64,000 nucleotides of DNA from Warburgia ugandensis (Eukaryota > Streptophyta > Magnoliopsida > Canellales > Canellaceae), in contig CP141136.1 in assembly GCA_035236585.1 (NCBI GenBank), positions 55,507,136 through 55,571,135 on the forward strand. Direction: 5' to 3'. The first letter of the stretch is position 1. Every line of letters starts with the position of its first letter. Both the position numbers and the translations under genes were made by a program. Positions 27,101-39,100 of this stretch are shown here, piece after piece. The notes under the pieces are model-generated. The model had not been told where the DNA came from. It searched no databases and was given only the letters and a program-made list of their open reading frames with translations.

Positions 27101-30100
27101 GAGTAAAAATGCATCTGTGATAGCCAAGAAGAAAAAGATAACGAGTGTATAGATGCAATAGGATGAGGTCTACCACAAAGGAGTTTTGCTTGCTGTAACT
27201 AAAATCTTTTGCAGTGGGTTCCAAAAAAGTTCAACTTCTAAGCAATTTGAGTATTCTGTACCTCATCCCAAGGTTAGTTGCTAAAGAAAAAATTGATTAA
27301 GTCATATGGCTGGAATTAGTTAGTAGGATGCGACTAGACATTTATTTTAGGTAACTTGACAAAAGAGGGGTGGGAAGGAAATTTTGAACACATAAAGGAG
27401 GTTTAATTTGCGTAAATGTGTTAGGCCTTTAGGGAAGACAAGAAGAATGAAAAAGATGGAAGATAGAGGGAGAGAGGCCTATTCTGTTGAGAATAGCACA
27501 TAAGCAAGAAATTCTCTGTGAATTTTGTGACGAAAGAACTTGTGAAAGAGGCCTTGTTCTATTGAGTGGATCCTATCTTTGTGAACCTTGGCTAATATCA
27601 TAGAACTAGAATGTGTGTATGTTGATTGTCAGCTTTGCATTTCTTTCGCCTTGCCTTTGACTCTTCAAACATAAAAGACCGGAGTTGAGTAAACTATGAA
27701 TGACTAACAGGGGGCTTTCAATTATTAGGAGAACCAGGCCAGTAGTGTGGCATGAGTTTCATAGCATCGGTGAACATATTCTATGATGTGTATTGGATGC
27801 GGTATGGAGTGATGTTGGTGAAAAACTGTGTAAGCCAAAATGCTGGAAACTCATCATTGAAGTAATGTATAGTGCTCATGCTAAAATTTTCTACTTGATT
27901 TTTTGAGTCTATGTTCTTCAATCTTCTAGGAGTTGGGAGTTAAGGAAAACTTGAAGACATCAATCATAAAGTTCCTTTTGTTAGGAAATCCCAGCCCACT
28001 CAGCATCTGGCTTGAACAAGAGATCAAGCAAAGAAGAACTCCATATGAGTGCATCATCAAACATATGACTGCGGTGGATTGCAGATGGCTGTAGGTTGCA
28101 AGGCTTACTGGAGAGATGATGGACTATGTAGGTTCCATGTGCAGTGTTGGTGGTGAGTGATGGTCAATTTAATTAATCCACTTGCGAGTACTCATTATAA
28201 TGTGAACTCACTTATTGGGTCCAGAATGCATGAATAGAGCTTGATGTTAAAGAATGAGATGGTTCTATAGTTGATTCTGAAGTACCTGATCCTCTTCACA
28301 CTTGTGTCACCTGTGAGATAATGTTTCCAGGCTGTGAAATTGGAAATAACTCACAAGGACAAGAAGAAAATATCTGTATATGCAAACTCAACTATAAGGT
28401 TCTTGTACTGTGGGAAAAATTGAAATTTCAAAATGGGATAGTTGATTGGCATTTCAAAAGCATATTCTGGTAATGCATTGGGTTAGATGCTACATACTTA
28501 AGCAAGTTGCCCCACAGATTTAACAAGAATGATTATTCTTTCTCTCTGTTCGTAAGAGAAGAGTAGAACTATCCTTTTCCCTCAGCTTCTTTATACAGTT
28601 TGGAATCAACAGTCCAACAGCCAAACGTAGGATGTCCTAGCTTTATATTTTGTGTTCTTTATTGCTCTATTTTTACTTGGTATTTAACTTTAACAGAGTG
28701 GCCGACCCCTAATTGGTATAAAGTCTTGATGATAGTGATGATGATTTAACTTTAACAGAGTAAACTGATTTATTGAGTAAAGATGCAGAGGACCAAATGA
28801 AGAACATTAAAATATTGCAGCAAGCAGAAATCCAGATGTAGAAGTCCTTTTCAGGTTTTTCATTTTTCTCACTGAATTGTAGTGTTATATAGCTGTAATT
28901 TTTTAAAAGGAAATTTCTAACTGATCTTGAATTCAGATAATAATTGAATATGTGACGCATGTTTGCCATGTAAATATTATATTATAATACCTTCATGAAG
29001 TGTCACACTTCAGTACTCATTTTGTTATTGAATTGTTGTGTTATATAGCTATAACTTTGAATGAAAATTTTTAATTGGTCTTGAGTTCAGGTGAATAATT
29101 AAGTAAGTAATGCAGGTTTGCCATATTATTGTATACCTTCATGAAGGGTCACGGTTCGATACTCAAATCTTGAAGAAGTTGCGTTTGCTACAAGCTGCAA
29201 AACACAGCTTGGCTCCATTCTTGAAGGCCCACATGACACCACTATTGACCTCAAAGGCTTCTACTTCATCTTCTTCACAACCAACCGTCCCGATGACATC
29301 TTCCAACAGTTCTCCTCCCAGCAGAGGTGGTGGCAACTTAAGTCGTCATGCTTCAGCCATTTCTCTTATGTCTGGCTCGGGTTCGTCCCCCTCTTTGTAC
29401 CCGGGCCAGTGCACCCCAGTCATTCTTTTTGTTTTTCTTGATGATTTCTTGGATAGCCCAATTACTGCCTCTCAAGCAGAGGACTCTGCAGATGCTTCTT
29501 CTGCAAATCAGTCCTCTAGTTTAAGTGGCATGTCTAGACCAAGCTTGCCTGTGAAAGGTTCTAGTTCTGTTGTAATGTTAGCACGTCCAATGAGTAAAAC
29601 TGAAGGCAGTTCCAGGAAGAAATTGCAGTCATCTCTTGAGGCACAGATCCGCTTTTTGATAAAAAAGTGCCGTACACTTGCAGGTTCAGAAGCCAACCAT
29701 TCTAGCACACGAGGTGGGGTCAATATGAACTTGCATCCATTGTTTTCCCTTGATCCATCAAGGGCTGTTGCACTGTTGGATAGGTCAACAAGCCACAAAG
29801 GTGAATCACTGGATTTTGTCATGGGCCTTGTTGAAGATGTTTTAAATGGCAATGCAGCTTCAGAGGTTCTTCTATTTGAAAACCACAGCTATAATGCAAA
29901 TAAAGATGATATTCAATCTATAAAGGAGTTCATACATAAGCAGTCTGATACTCTAAGAGGGAAAGGAGGGCTGGCAACTAACACAAATAGTGGTTCAGCT
30001 GCAGGTGTTGGTATGGTAGCCATTGCAGCCGCAGCAGCTGCTGCTTCAGCTGCGTCTGCAAAGTCATTTAATAGTACTCCTGAACTCCCAACGCTGGACA

Positions 30101-33100
30101 ACTGGTTGTCTTCTTGTCATCTTATCATTGATGTATTGCTCTCTGCAAAATTTGCCCTAATAGATGAAAATGGAACCAGTAAAAAGATATCTCTTCGCCG
30201 AAATGCTACTACAGCTCATGTTAAAGGCAGTACTTCTGTTGGAAGAAATCCTGTGGAAGCTGCTATATCTTGGTTGGAAAGTGGTAAAGGCCTGAACATG
30301 AAATTTTCAGTGTCTTGGTGCCAGAGAGCTCTTCCGGCTGCCAAGGAGGTATACATGAAAGATTTACCAGCCTGCTACCCTACTTCCTTGCACGAGGCAC
30401 AGTTGGAGAAGGCCATGTGTGCTTTTAACTCTATGGTCAAAGGCCCAGCTGTAAGAGTCTTTGCCAAAAAGCTAGAAGACGAATGTATATCCATTTGGAG
30501 ATCTGGAAGGCAACTCTGTGATGCTGTTAGTTTGACAGGAAAACCATGTGTGCATCAGAGGCATGAAGTTGGAATTGGAGATTCACCTTCATGGCCTCAT
30601 GTCAAATCACACTCCAGTGGATATGTTTTCCTTCATGCTTGTGCTTGTGGCCGTTCTAGACGATTTCGAGACGACCCTTTTGATTTTGAAAGTGCCAATG
30701 TTGACTTTAATTGCTTTCCCAATTGTGAAAATCTCCTTCCGGCCCTTATATTACCAAAATCTAGCAATGCAGGAGCCCTTCAGGCTTCTTCATGGAGTCT
30801 GGTTCGTATGGGAGGTGCAAGGTATTATGAACCTTCTAAAGGCTTGCTTCAAAGTGGGTTCTGCTCCAAAGAAAAATTCCTGCTAAGGTGGACAATTTTG
30901 CTTGAGAAATGGAAAGTAACAAATGGGCTTCCCATTGATGTGATTCAGAAAGGATTAGTGACAAGGGTATCTGCAGATAGCAAAGTTGCTTCAGTTAGAA
31001 ATGATGAAATGAAGAAAGCTGGTGCATCTCCAGGGGAAGTTCAAACTGGAGAAATAGAGAGTCAAGCAAAACTGACAGAGACTGTCCCTGCTGACGATCC
31101 AAAGATCAGTTTTGGTAGAGGTCTTCCATCTTTTGCTATGAAAAAACCTTTTTCTGAGGTTGTTGCAGGATCTAATGCTGCAGATTCAGCATTCCCTCCA
31201 CTTCAGCAAAGAAAACAGTTAGGAGCAGGATCAGAAAAGGATATTAAACAAAGGGTTGCAAGAGACCGGAATGAAGATCAAGTTCAAGCGACCAGTGATA
31301 ATCAGACATCTCAAAAATCTGATGACATTTCTGGCCAGGAAAACTCAGTTGAGCTAGGGATGCACTCAGAGGGAGATCCACTTCTAAAGATAGGAAGTAA
31401 TGTAGTGCCAGTAAACATGAATCTGAATGGTTGTGGAAAAGCTGGACCTAACACTTCTTTGAAGCATGTGGTTGTTTACATTGGATTTGAGCACGAGTGC
31501 TCCTATGGACACCGTTTCTTGTTGTCTCCCGGGCATCTAAATGAGCTAGGGCCTTCCTATTCTTTGCCTGAAGAATGTCATATCCCTTCTCCAGGAAATT
31601 CTGACGGAAAACTTGAAGACTTGTTAAACCTGAGTAAGAATGATATGAAAGAAGCCCATCCACGTCTAGCTGGACCAATGACTTGTGCTGGAAAAAAGGG
31701 GAGACCACTGAATTGTTCCAGGGACAAAGTTGCTAATAGTAACCAGCATGGGAAGGGGCTTCTATCGTTTGCCAAATCAGTAAAGGATCAGAATCAGTCT
31801 GCTACTGGGCTTCCAGCAACGTGTAAATCTATCAAAGACATTGAAGGGAGCCTTCAATATGCCACACTTGATGATGAGGGCTCTGCATTTTCTCTTCTGA
31901 ATAGGAACTTACCCATATACATGAACTGTCCCCACTGCAGGACCCATACAAGTAAGGATGACCATCAAGAAATCAAGTTTGCGAGTACAATATCACAACT
32001 ACAGAGAATTTTTCTGGTATGTAACTCTTCTGTATTAGTATCCTCGTGTTGGCTGCACTTTCTGAACAGAAGACTTTTACTGAAATTGTGATCAATGTGG
32101 ATGTTAATGCTGGAATGTTATAGATGAGTAATGATAGAATATTTTAGAGGATTACTTCTTTTCAACTTTTTTAGCTTCCTTGAATGTGAAAGCCAATTTT
32201 GTTCCTCGCTGAAGATATGCTCTGATTTTTAAATTTGCTCCACATATTTGCAAAATTTGCCTTGATACTTCATCTGAGTATCAAAAGGACAACTTGTCTC
32301 TAATACATGTGACCTCTTGAAGTAAATATAGAAGACTCCGAAAATAACTGGAGTAATGTCATAAAACTGGAAATTTTAACAATGTGAGAGCTGAGCTGTA
32401 ACATGGGGAAATCTTTGCCTTGGTTGTAAATTTTTTGTTCTTTTTGTATTTCCTTAACAATTCTTTACAGTCTCATGAAGAAAAAGAAAAACAAAGAAAT
32501 ATCTTATGCTTTACCAGTATCGGGAATGGGAGAATAACCCTAAATCTTTGTCCTTATTTTTTCCTTTTCATTCTTGAAGATGTGCAAATATATCAAGGAA
32601 CAAATCTATTCAAGAAGGAAAAATAGAGAAAATGAAAAGAAAAAGAGCAATGAGAATCACATATAGGAAGAGCATGTATAAGCAAGAAAAATAGAGTTAG
32701 AGCACGCAACAAACTAGGTCATCATAGAGAACTCCAAAATTTGCTGCACTACCAAATTTTGACACTTCTTCATGATGAATCTGAGTATAAAGGCATCCCC
32801 AGTAAGCATGGATAATTTCCTTTATCTCTTTCAACTGAAAAGGGGACCACCAGGAATGGGGGTAATCTCTCTTAAGTCACTTCATAAGTCAACACATTTA
32901 TATTATGTGAAACCACTTATTTGGCCAAAACATCAAGTTAACGTCCTCTTGAAGACCAAGCACTTCTGAACCCATAATAATAACCCGAGAATCAGCAATC
33001 TACTTAAAATTGAGACGACAGTATTACTACTCTAGCCAAAGTTAAGGTTTAGGCATCCTTTGAGGTAGTTGGACTGACCATCATGCGTCCACCGTTAGTT

Positions 33101-36100
33101 ACTCTCGGTCCTAATTACTTTTACCTTGACTAATCAGGTTTGGATCCCACTCGTCCCAAGCTTCTCAGCGAAGACAGTTGTAATACTTTTACCCTTTGGG
33201 TGGCCACTGGAGTTATGGAATGATTTTACCATGTTCATGTGAGAGAAAGTGCTCAAATAAGGTTGCATTTCTTGCTTTCATCAATGGGCTTTGTATCTGG
33301 TTCCCTTAGGGGTTGACTCAGTCTTTGCTAATATGGTTGAATGGGGACATGGGTATCTAAGACAACCATATGGCATTTAACAACATTCTATCTCATACAG
33401 TATGTATCTTCAGATTTTGTGGAATTCTACTTTAAGCATATCACTGGTTGCCAACCATATGGTGGAAATCATATCTCGAGAGTGCGAGTCAATAATATCT
33501 CGTGGGTCAAGCGTTGGCACCCCATTATAGACCATTGTATTTCTGTTGCTACTTTTTCTTTTATATTGCTTGCCATTGTGCTTCATTATTGGCCAATAGA
33601 ACAAGCCCCAAAACCCCCCAACCAACTCAAAAGAAGAAAAAAAAACACCCAACTGCTTTTCAATGGGCTTTATTACATGGCTATCACATTATACACCTTT
33701 GGTAGTCGTGTTTTTCTGTGTCTTTTCAGTCTTTCTTCTTCACTGCTTTCGTATTTTTATTTGATGAACAAAGTGCTACCATCAATTTTCCTGAGAATAA
33801 TCTGACCACCAGCAACAGCCATGGTTTTTTCATAATTTTCTTGAGATTTCAAACACTTTTCTATTAGTAAGTTGATTTTTGTTAGCGACAAATTGCATGA
33901 AATTCTCATGTGCTAAGGTGATCTCATCTGAAAACTGGAGTATTTAATCTTTATCTGTCAGCATTTAGGTTGTTGGAGAAGTGCACAGTATAGATATTGC
34001 ACTGTGTCCCTTGCTTTTGTAGGGACATTCCTGCCTTTATTTTAATTTTCTGATATCTATTAAAGGTAGTTTCAGTTTGCATATGCCATGAACAACCACT
34101 GAAACGTTTTTAGTAACATTAAGTAAGATTCTGGAAACAAGGGAGTGCTAGTATTATTTCCCCAAAAATAATTCGACAGGGTACTGCACGTCTATGAGTC
34201 CAAATATAGAATATGGACAGAATTTTTATGACCTTCTGGCAAAAATTGAAGATGATCAAATAATCATGATTTATTGATTCATTTATTAGGATGCCTGCAA
34301 TAGAGAAGTTAGAGTAAGCAAGATATCTTCAACTTAAATACTATTAACATTTGCAAGAGGTAGGCAATTACCATTTTCCTTGATGGAAGATGATAGGAAT
34401 GTAGCTACAAGCCAACCAAAGACAAAGATACAATGGCAAGTGGGTGCTTACTCTCTGCAAAGAGAAGCACTAAAGTAAACTGCAGTGTTGATGACTAGAT
34501 GTTAAATGAAAAACATTTTCTATCGTACATTAGGTAGAAATCTTATGGAAGCATTTTATTTCCAAGTCTGGCTTTTAGTATTGGAAGGTGACCAACACCA
34601 ATCTTATTTCTTCACTGAATTTTGATGTTGCTAGCTCTTGAAGACATTCCTTGATTAATTTTGTTCATTAATTTATTGCACACTGTAACTCTCTTTGTAT
34701 TCACATAGCTAAGGTTTGCAACCAATATGATCTGACATTTGAAGTATTTGGTTTTCTGATGCTTTGGTTGTTGCGGACTTAATGTGATAGGCTATAAGCA
34801 ATTGTTATGCATTTGAAGGATATGCCTAGTGACTGCTGATTTACTTTCCTACTGTGGTTTATCTCGCTATTATGCTGATTGAAGTGATGCCCAATAGACA
34901 ACCCAGTCTTTGGTTCTAAGCTTTTGAGTATCAGTAGTACGAGTCAAACAATTAGATGACATTTATCTATGTTGAGTCCAGTGGCTAAACATCAATTTCT
35001 GATTTACATACCTGTGAAAGATCTGCTCCTAGCCACTTGTTTGATCATAGAAGGGCACACTTTCTGATTATCCTATTGCAGTTTTCTGCAATAACTTGAG
35101 GCATTGTGGTTATGGATGGCAAATCTTCTTTCCAAAACCAGTCATAGCATGATGAGATTGATTGCTATTTTAAGAGAATGATACTAAAAGAAATTTCCAC
35201 TATATTTAATTTTCATGAAGAAAGGGTTGCAGAATGTATTCAGACTTAAATAAGTTTTGCACTTTTGCTTCTCTGCAGAGTGTAATATCTTATTCATGGC
35301 ATTCTTTTGCAGAGTCAATGTTAGACAACATATTTGTTCTGTTCTCCTGTATTAAATTGGTTCCGTCATTATATCCTTTAGATTATGAATGAACTATTGG
35401 TTTATAACAATTTGTAGTGGATGCTTTAAAGATTTTTCTGTGGTTTTTAGTCAAACTGGGGACAACAACTCTTTTGCTTCTCTGCAGAGCGTAATATCTT
35501 ATTCATGGCATTCTTTTGCAGAGTGAATATTAGACAACATATTTGTTCTGTTCTCTTGTATTAAATTGGCTCCCTCATTATATTCTTTAGATTATGAATG
35601 AACTATTGGTTCATAACAATTTGTAGTGGATGCTTTATAGATTTTTCTGTGGTTGTTAGTCAAACTGGGCACAACAACTTACATTCAGTTGTTTCATGCA
35701 ATCTAAATGAGAAGCTAATGGTCCACTTGTCCTCGTCATCATCATCATCAATACCTTATCCCAATTAAGAGTTAGCCACATGAATCTTATTCCTCCATTC
35801 CTCTCTATTAGGTACCGTGGCTTCATTTAGTCCAAAAGTTTTTAAATCTTTCCTCACCACTTCTATTCAAGTTCTTTTGGGCCTTCCCCTTGCCCTTTTA
35901 AAACCTTCTACTTGTATTGTCTCACTCCTTCTAATTGGTGCCGTTTTCGGTCTTCTTTGGATATGTCCAAACCATCTAAGTCTAGTCTCCCTCATCTTGT
36001 TACCTATTGGTGCTAACCTTGGATTTCCTCTAATATTTTCATTCTTAATTCTATCCTTTCTTGTGTTACCACTCATCCATCTCTACAACCTCATTTCTGC

Positions 36101-39100
36101 GATGCTCATCCTATGAGCATGATGTTCCTTAACTGCCCAACACTCTGATCCATAGAGCATAGCCGGCCTTGTAGCCATCCTATAGAATTTTCCTTTTAGT
36201 TTGAGTAGCACTCGCTGATCACATAAAACTTCATATGCACATCTCCATTTGTTCCAACCCGCTTGGATTTTCTGGGTGACCTCCCTCTCAATCTCTCCAT
36301 TTTGATGAATCATTGATCCTAAGTACCGAAAGTGGTCTTTTATGGGGACTTCTTGGTTATCAATCTTGATTGGTGTTTCAGTCCTACTCTCCTTGCTAAA
36401 ATTGCATTCAATATATTCTTTCTTAATTCTGCTGATTTTAAACCCTTTAGATTCTAATGTTCTCTCCATAACTTTAGCTTTGTATTTACACCCTCCCTTG
36501 TCTCATCAATTAAGACTATATCATTTGCAAATAGCATGCACTAGGGAATCTCGTCGTGCAGATATTTTGTTAACTCATCCATAACCAACGTGAAAAGGTA
36601 TGGACTCAATGCCGATCCTTGGTGCAATCCTACAGTGACAAGAAAATCACCAGTCTCGTCACTAGCGGTCTTAATGTTTGTTACCGCTCCCTCATACATA
36701 TCTTTAATTATGTCTATATACCCCCCACGAAACCCCTTTCTCCTCAACACCTTTCATATTAACTCTCTAGGGACTTTATCATAAGCTTTTTCTAAGTCGA
36801 TAAAGACCATGTGGAGGTCTTTCTTCCTCAGCTTATATTTCTCTACTAATTGTCTTAGTAAGAAAATAGCTTCCATGGTAGACCTCCTAGGCATGAAACC
36901 AAACTGATTCTCCGATACACTTGTCTCCTGTCGTAGCCTCTTCTCAATCACTCTTTCAAAAAGTTTCATAGGGTGGCTCTTAAGTTTGATCCCTCGATAA
37001 TTAGTGTAGCTCTGTATGTCTCCTTTATTCTTATAAATTGGTACAATGGAGCTTTTCCTCCACTCATCTGACATTTTCTTTGATTTTATAATCTTGTTAA
37101 ACAACTTGGTCAGCCAAACTACCCCAATATCTCCCATATGCTTCCAGTCTCTATTGGTATACCATCGAGCCCCATAGCCTTTCCTGATTTCATCTTTTTC
37201 AAGGCCTCTTTCACTTCAGGTATTCTAATCTTATGTTTATATCTATAACATCCAATGTTATTTAGGTTTATAGTATTTTCAATTCCTATATGCTTAGAGC
37301 CATTGTCATTTAACAATTTTTGAAAGTATGTCTCCCACCTTTGTTTAATCTCATTATCTTTGACTAATACCCTTTGATCATCACTTCTAATGCACCTAAC
37401 ATGATCAAAGTCCTTACCCTTCTATTCTCTTACTTTTGTAAGTTTAAACACATCTTTCTCACCTTCTCTTATTCCTAGTTTATTATATAGCTCATCATAT
37501 GCCTTAAGTTTAGCCTCACTTATTATTCTCTTAGCAACCTTTTTAGTATTCTTATATTGTTCATAGTTTTCATTATTTTTAGTCTTCTGCCATGCTTTAA
37601 AACACATCCGTTTTTCTTTAATAACTTTTTGCACTGTTTCACTCCACCACTATGTTTCCTTTACTAATTACCTTTTACCTTTAGATACTCCTAAGACATC
37701 TTTTGCCACTTTCTTAATGGACTTAGCAATATTAATCCACATGGTATTTACTTCTATTTCATAGTTTCAGTTTCCTTCTACCATCAACTTATTTTTGAAT
37801 GAGGTTATTTTCTCTACTTTTAAGTTCCACCACTTAGTTTTTGAATACCTATAAAGTTCATTTCTTTTCCTCCATCTTTTGATATGGATATCCATGACCA
37901 TTAACCTATGTTGTGAGGTTAAACTTTCACCGTGTATCACCTTACGATCCTTACACATTGATCGTTCAGTATTCCTAAATAGGAAGAAGTCTATTTGGCT
38001 TTTATGAAGGCCACTTTTAAAGGTTATTAAGTGTTCATCCCTCTTCTTAAAGAGTGTATTTGCAATGGCTAGGTTATATGACAAAGCAAAATCGAGGATA
38101 GTTTTCTCCATCTCATTTCATTCACCTATATCATACCCTCTGTGTATTCTATCATATCCTTCCTTTTTTTTTCCTCCTTGGCCATTTAAGTCTGCTCCTA
38201 TAAATATCCTCTCAGTGTTGGGGATTTCTTGCATGACTCTCTCCATATCTTACCAAAACTGTTTCTTGATTGTCTTCTAACCCTATTTGTGGTGCGTATG
38301 CACTTATAACACTTATGATCTGCTCTCCTAGAACAAGTTTTATTATTATAATTCTATCACTAATTCTTTTAACGTCCACAACTTTATTCTTTAATTCTTT
38401 ATCCACTCTTATTCTTATGCTAATTTTGTTATTATCCTTTCCTACATACCATAATTTATACCCATCAATTTCTCTAGCTTTAACCCCTTTCCATTTGGTT
38501 TCTTGGATACAAGTGATGTTGACTCTCCTACGTTTCATCGTGTCTGCTAACTCCAAACTCTTACATGTCAGTGTCCTTATATTCTATGTGGCAATACGAA
38601 TCTTATGCTTTGGAGATATCCTATATACCAACGCCCTTCTCGATCTCCATGGCATGAACCCATGTCCACTTGTCACTGCACTTGGGTTTTGATGCAGCGC
38701 GTCGCTTCTGAGGGGACGCTCTAGCAGTCCTTGCCCATTTTTCATTGCACTCAGGATCCAATGTAGCCTGTCGCTTCTGGGGGAATGCCCTAGCAACCCT
38801 TTCCCATTTTTCACCGCACTCAGGATCCGATGCATCGCGTCGCTTATGGGGAATGCCCTAGCTTGAGGGAATATTAGTTTTCGATTCATGTCATATTAGG
38901 GTTGCCATAGTTTTAAAAAGCTGAAGATGATTTTGATTTCTTCCTTATAAGCAGGAAAAAAATAACAAAATCATCTTCAGCTTCTCCCCTGCCGGCTGGC
39001 ACCTGATGCAAAGGTTTCCATATTTTAAGATGCTGGAGATGATTTTTATTTCTTCCTTGCAAACTAATATACAAATGCATATTCATTTGTAGGAAGGAAA

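Larger units (their letters stand above)
24164..29115 (+). other. SMG8 intron 1 (about 4.95 kb)
   Basis: Bounded by GTGAGT and TAATGCAG. It contains two RTE LINE pieces, a (TTGCCA)n run at 26981-27008, and a duplicated copy of the exon 2 acceptor region. An open frame of 119 codons at 25257-25616 has no recognisable similarity and is not called a gene. Confidence 0.85.

Noticed and set aside
33341-33805. 154-codon frame in SMG8 intron 2
   Set aside because: Lies within an intron, has no family similarity and has T-rich composition producing hydrophobic residues.
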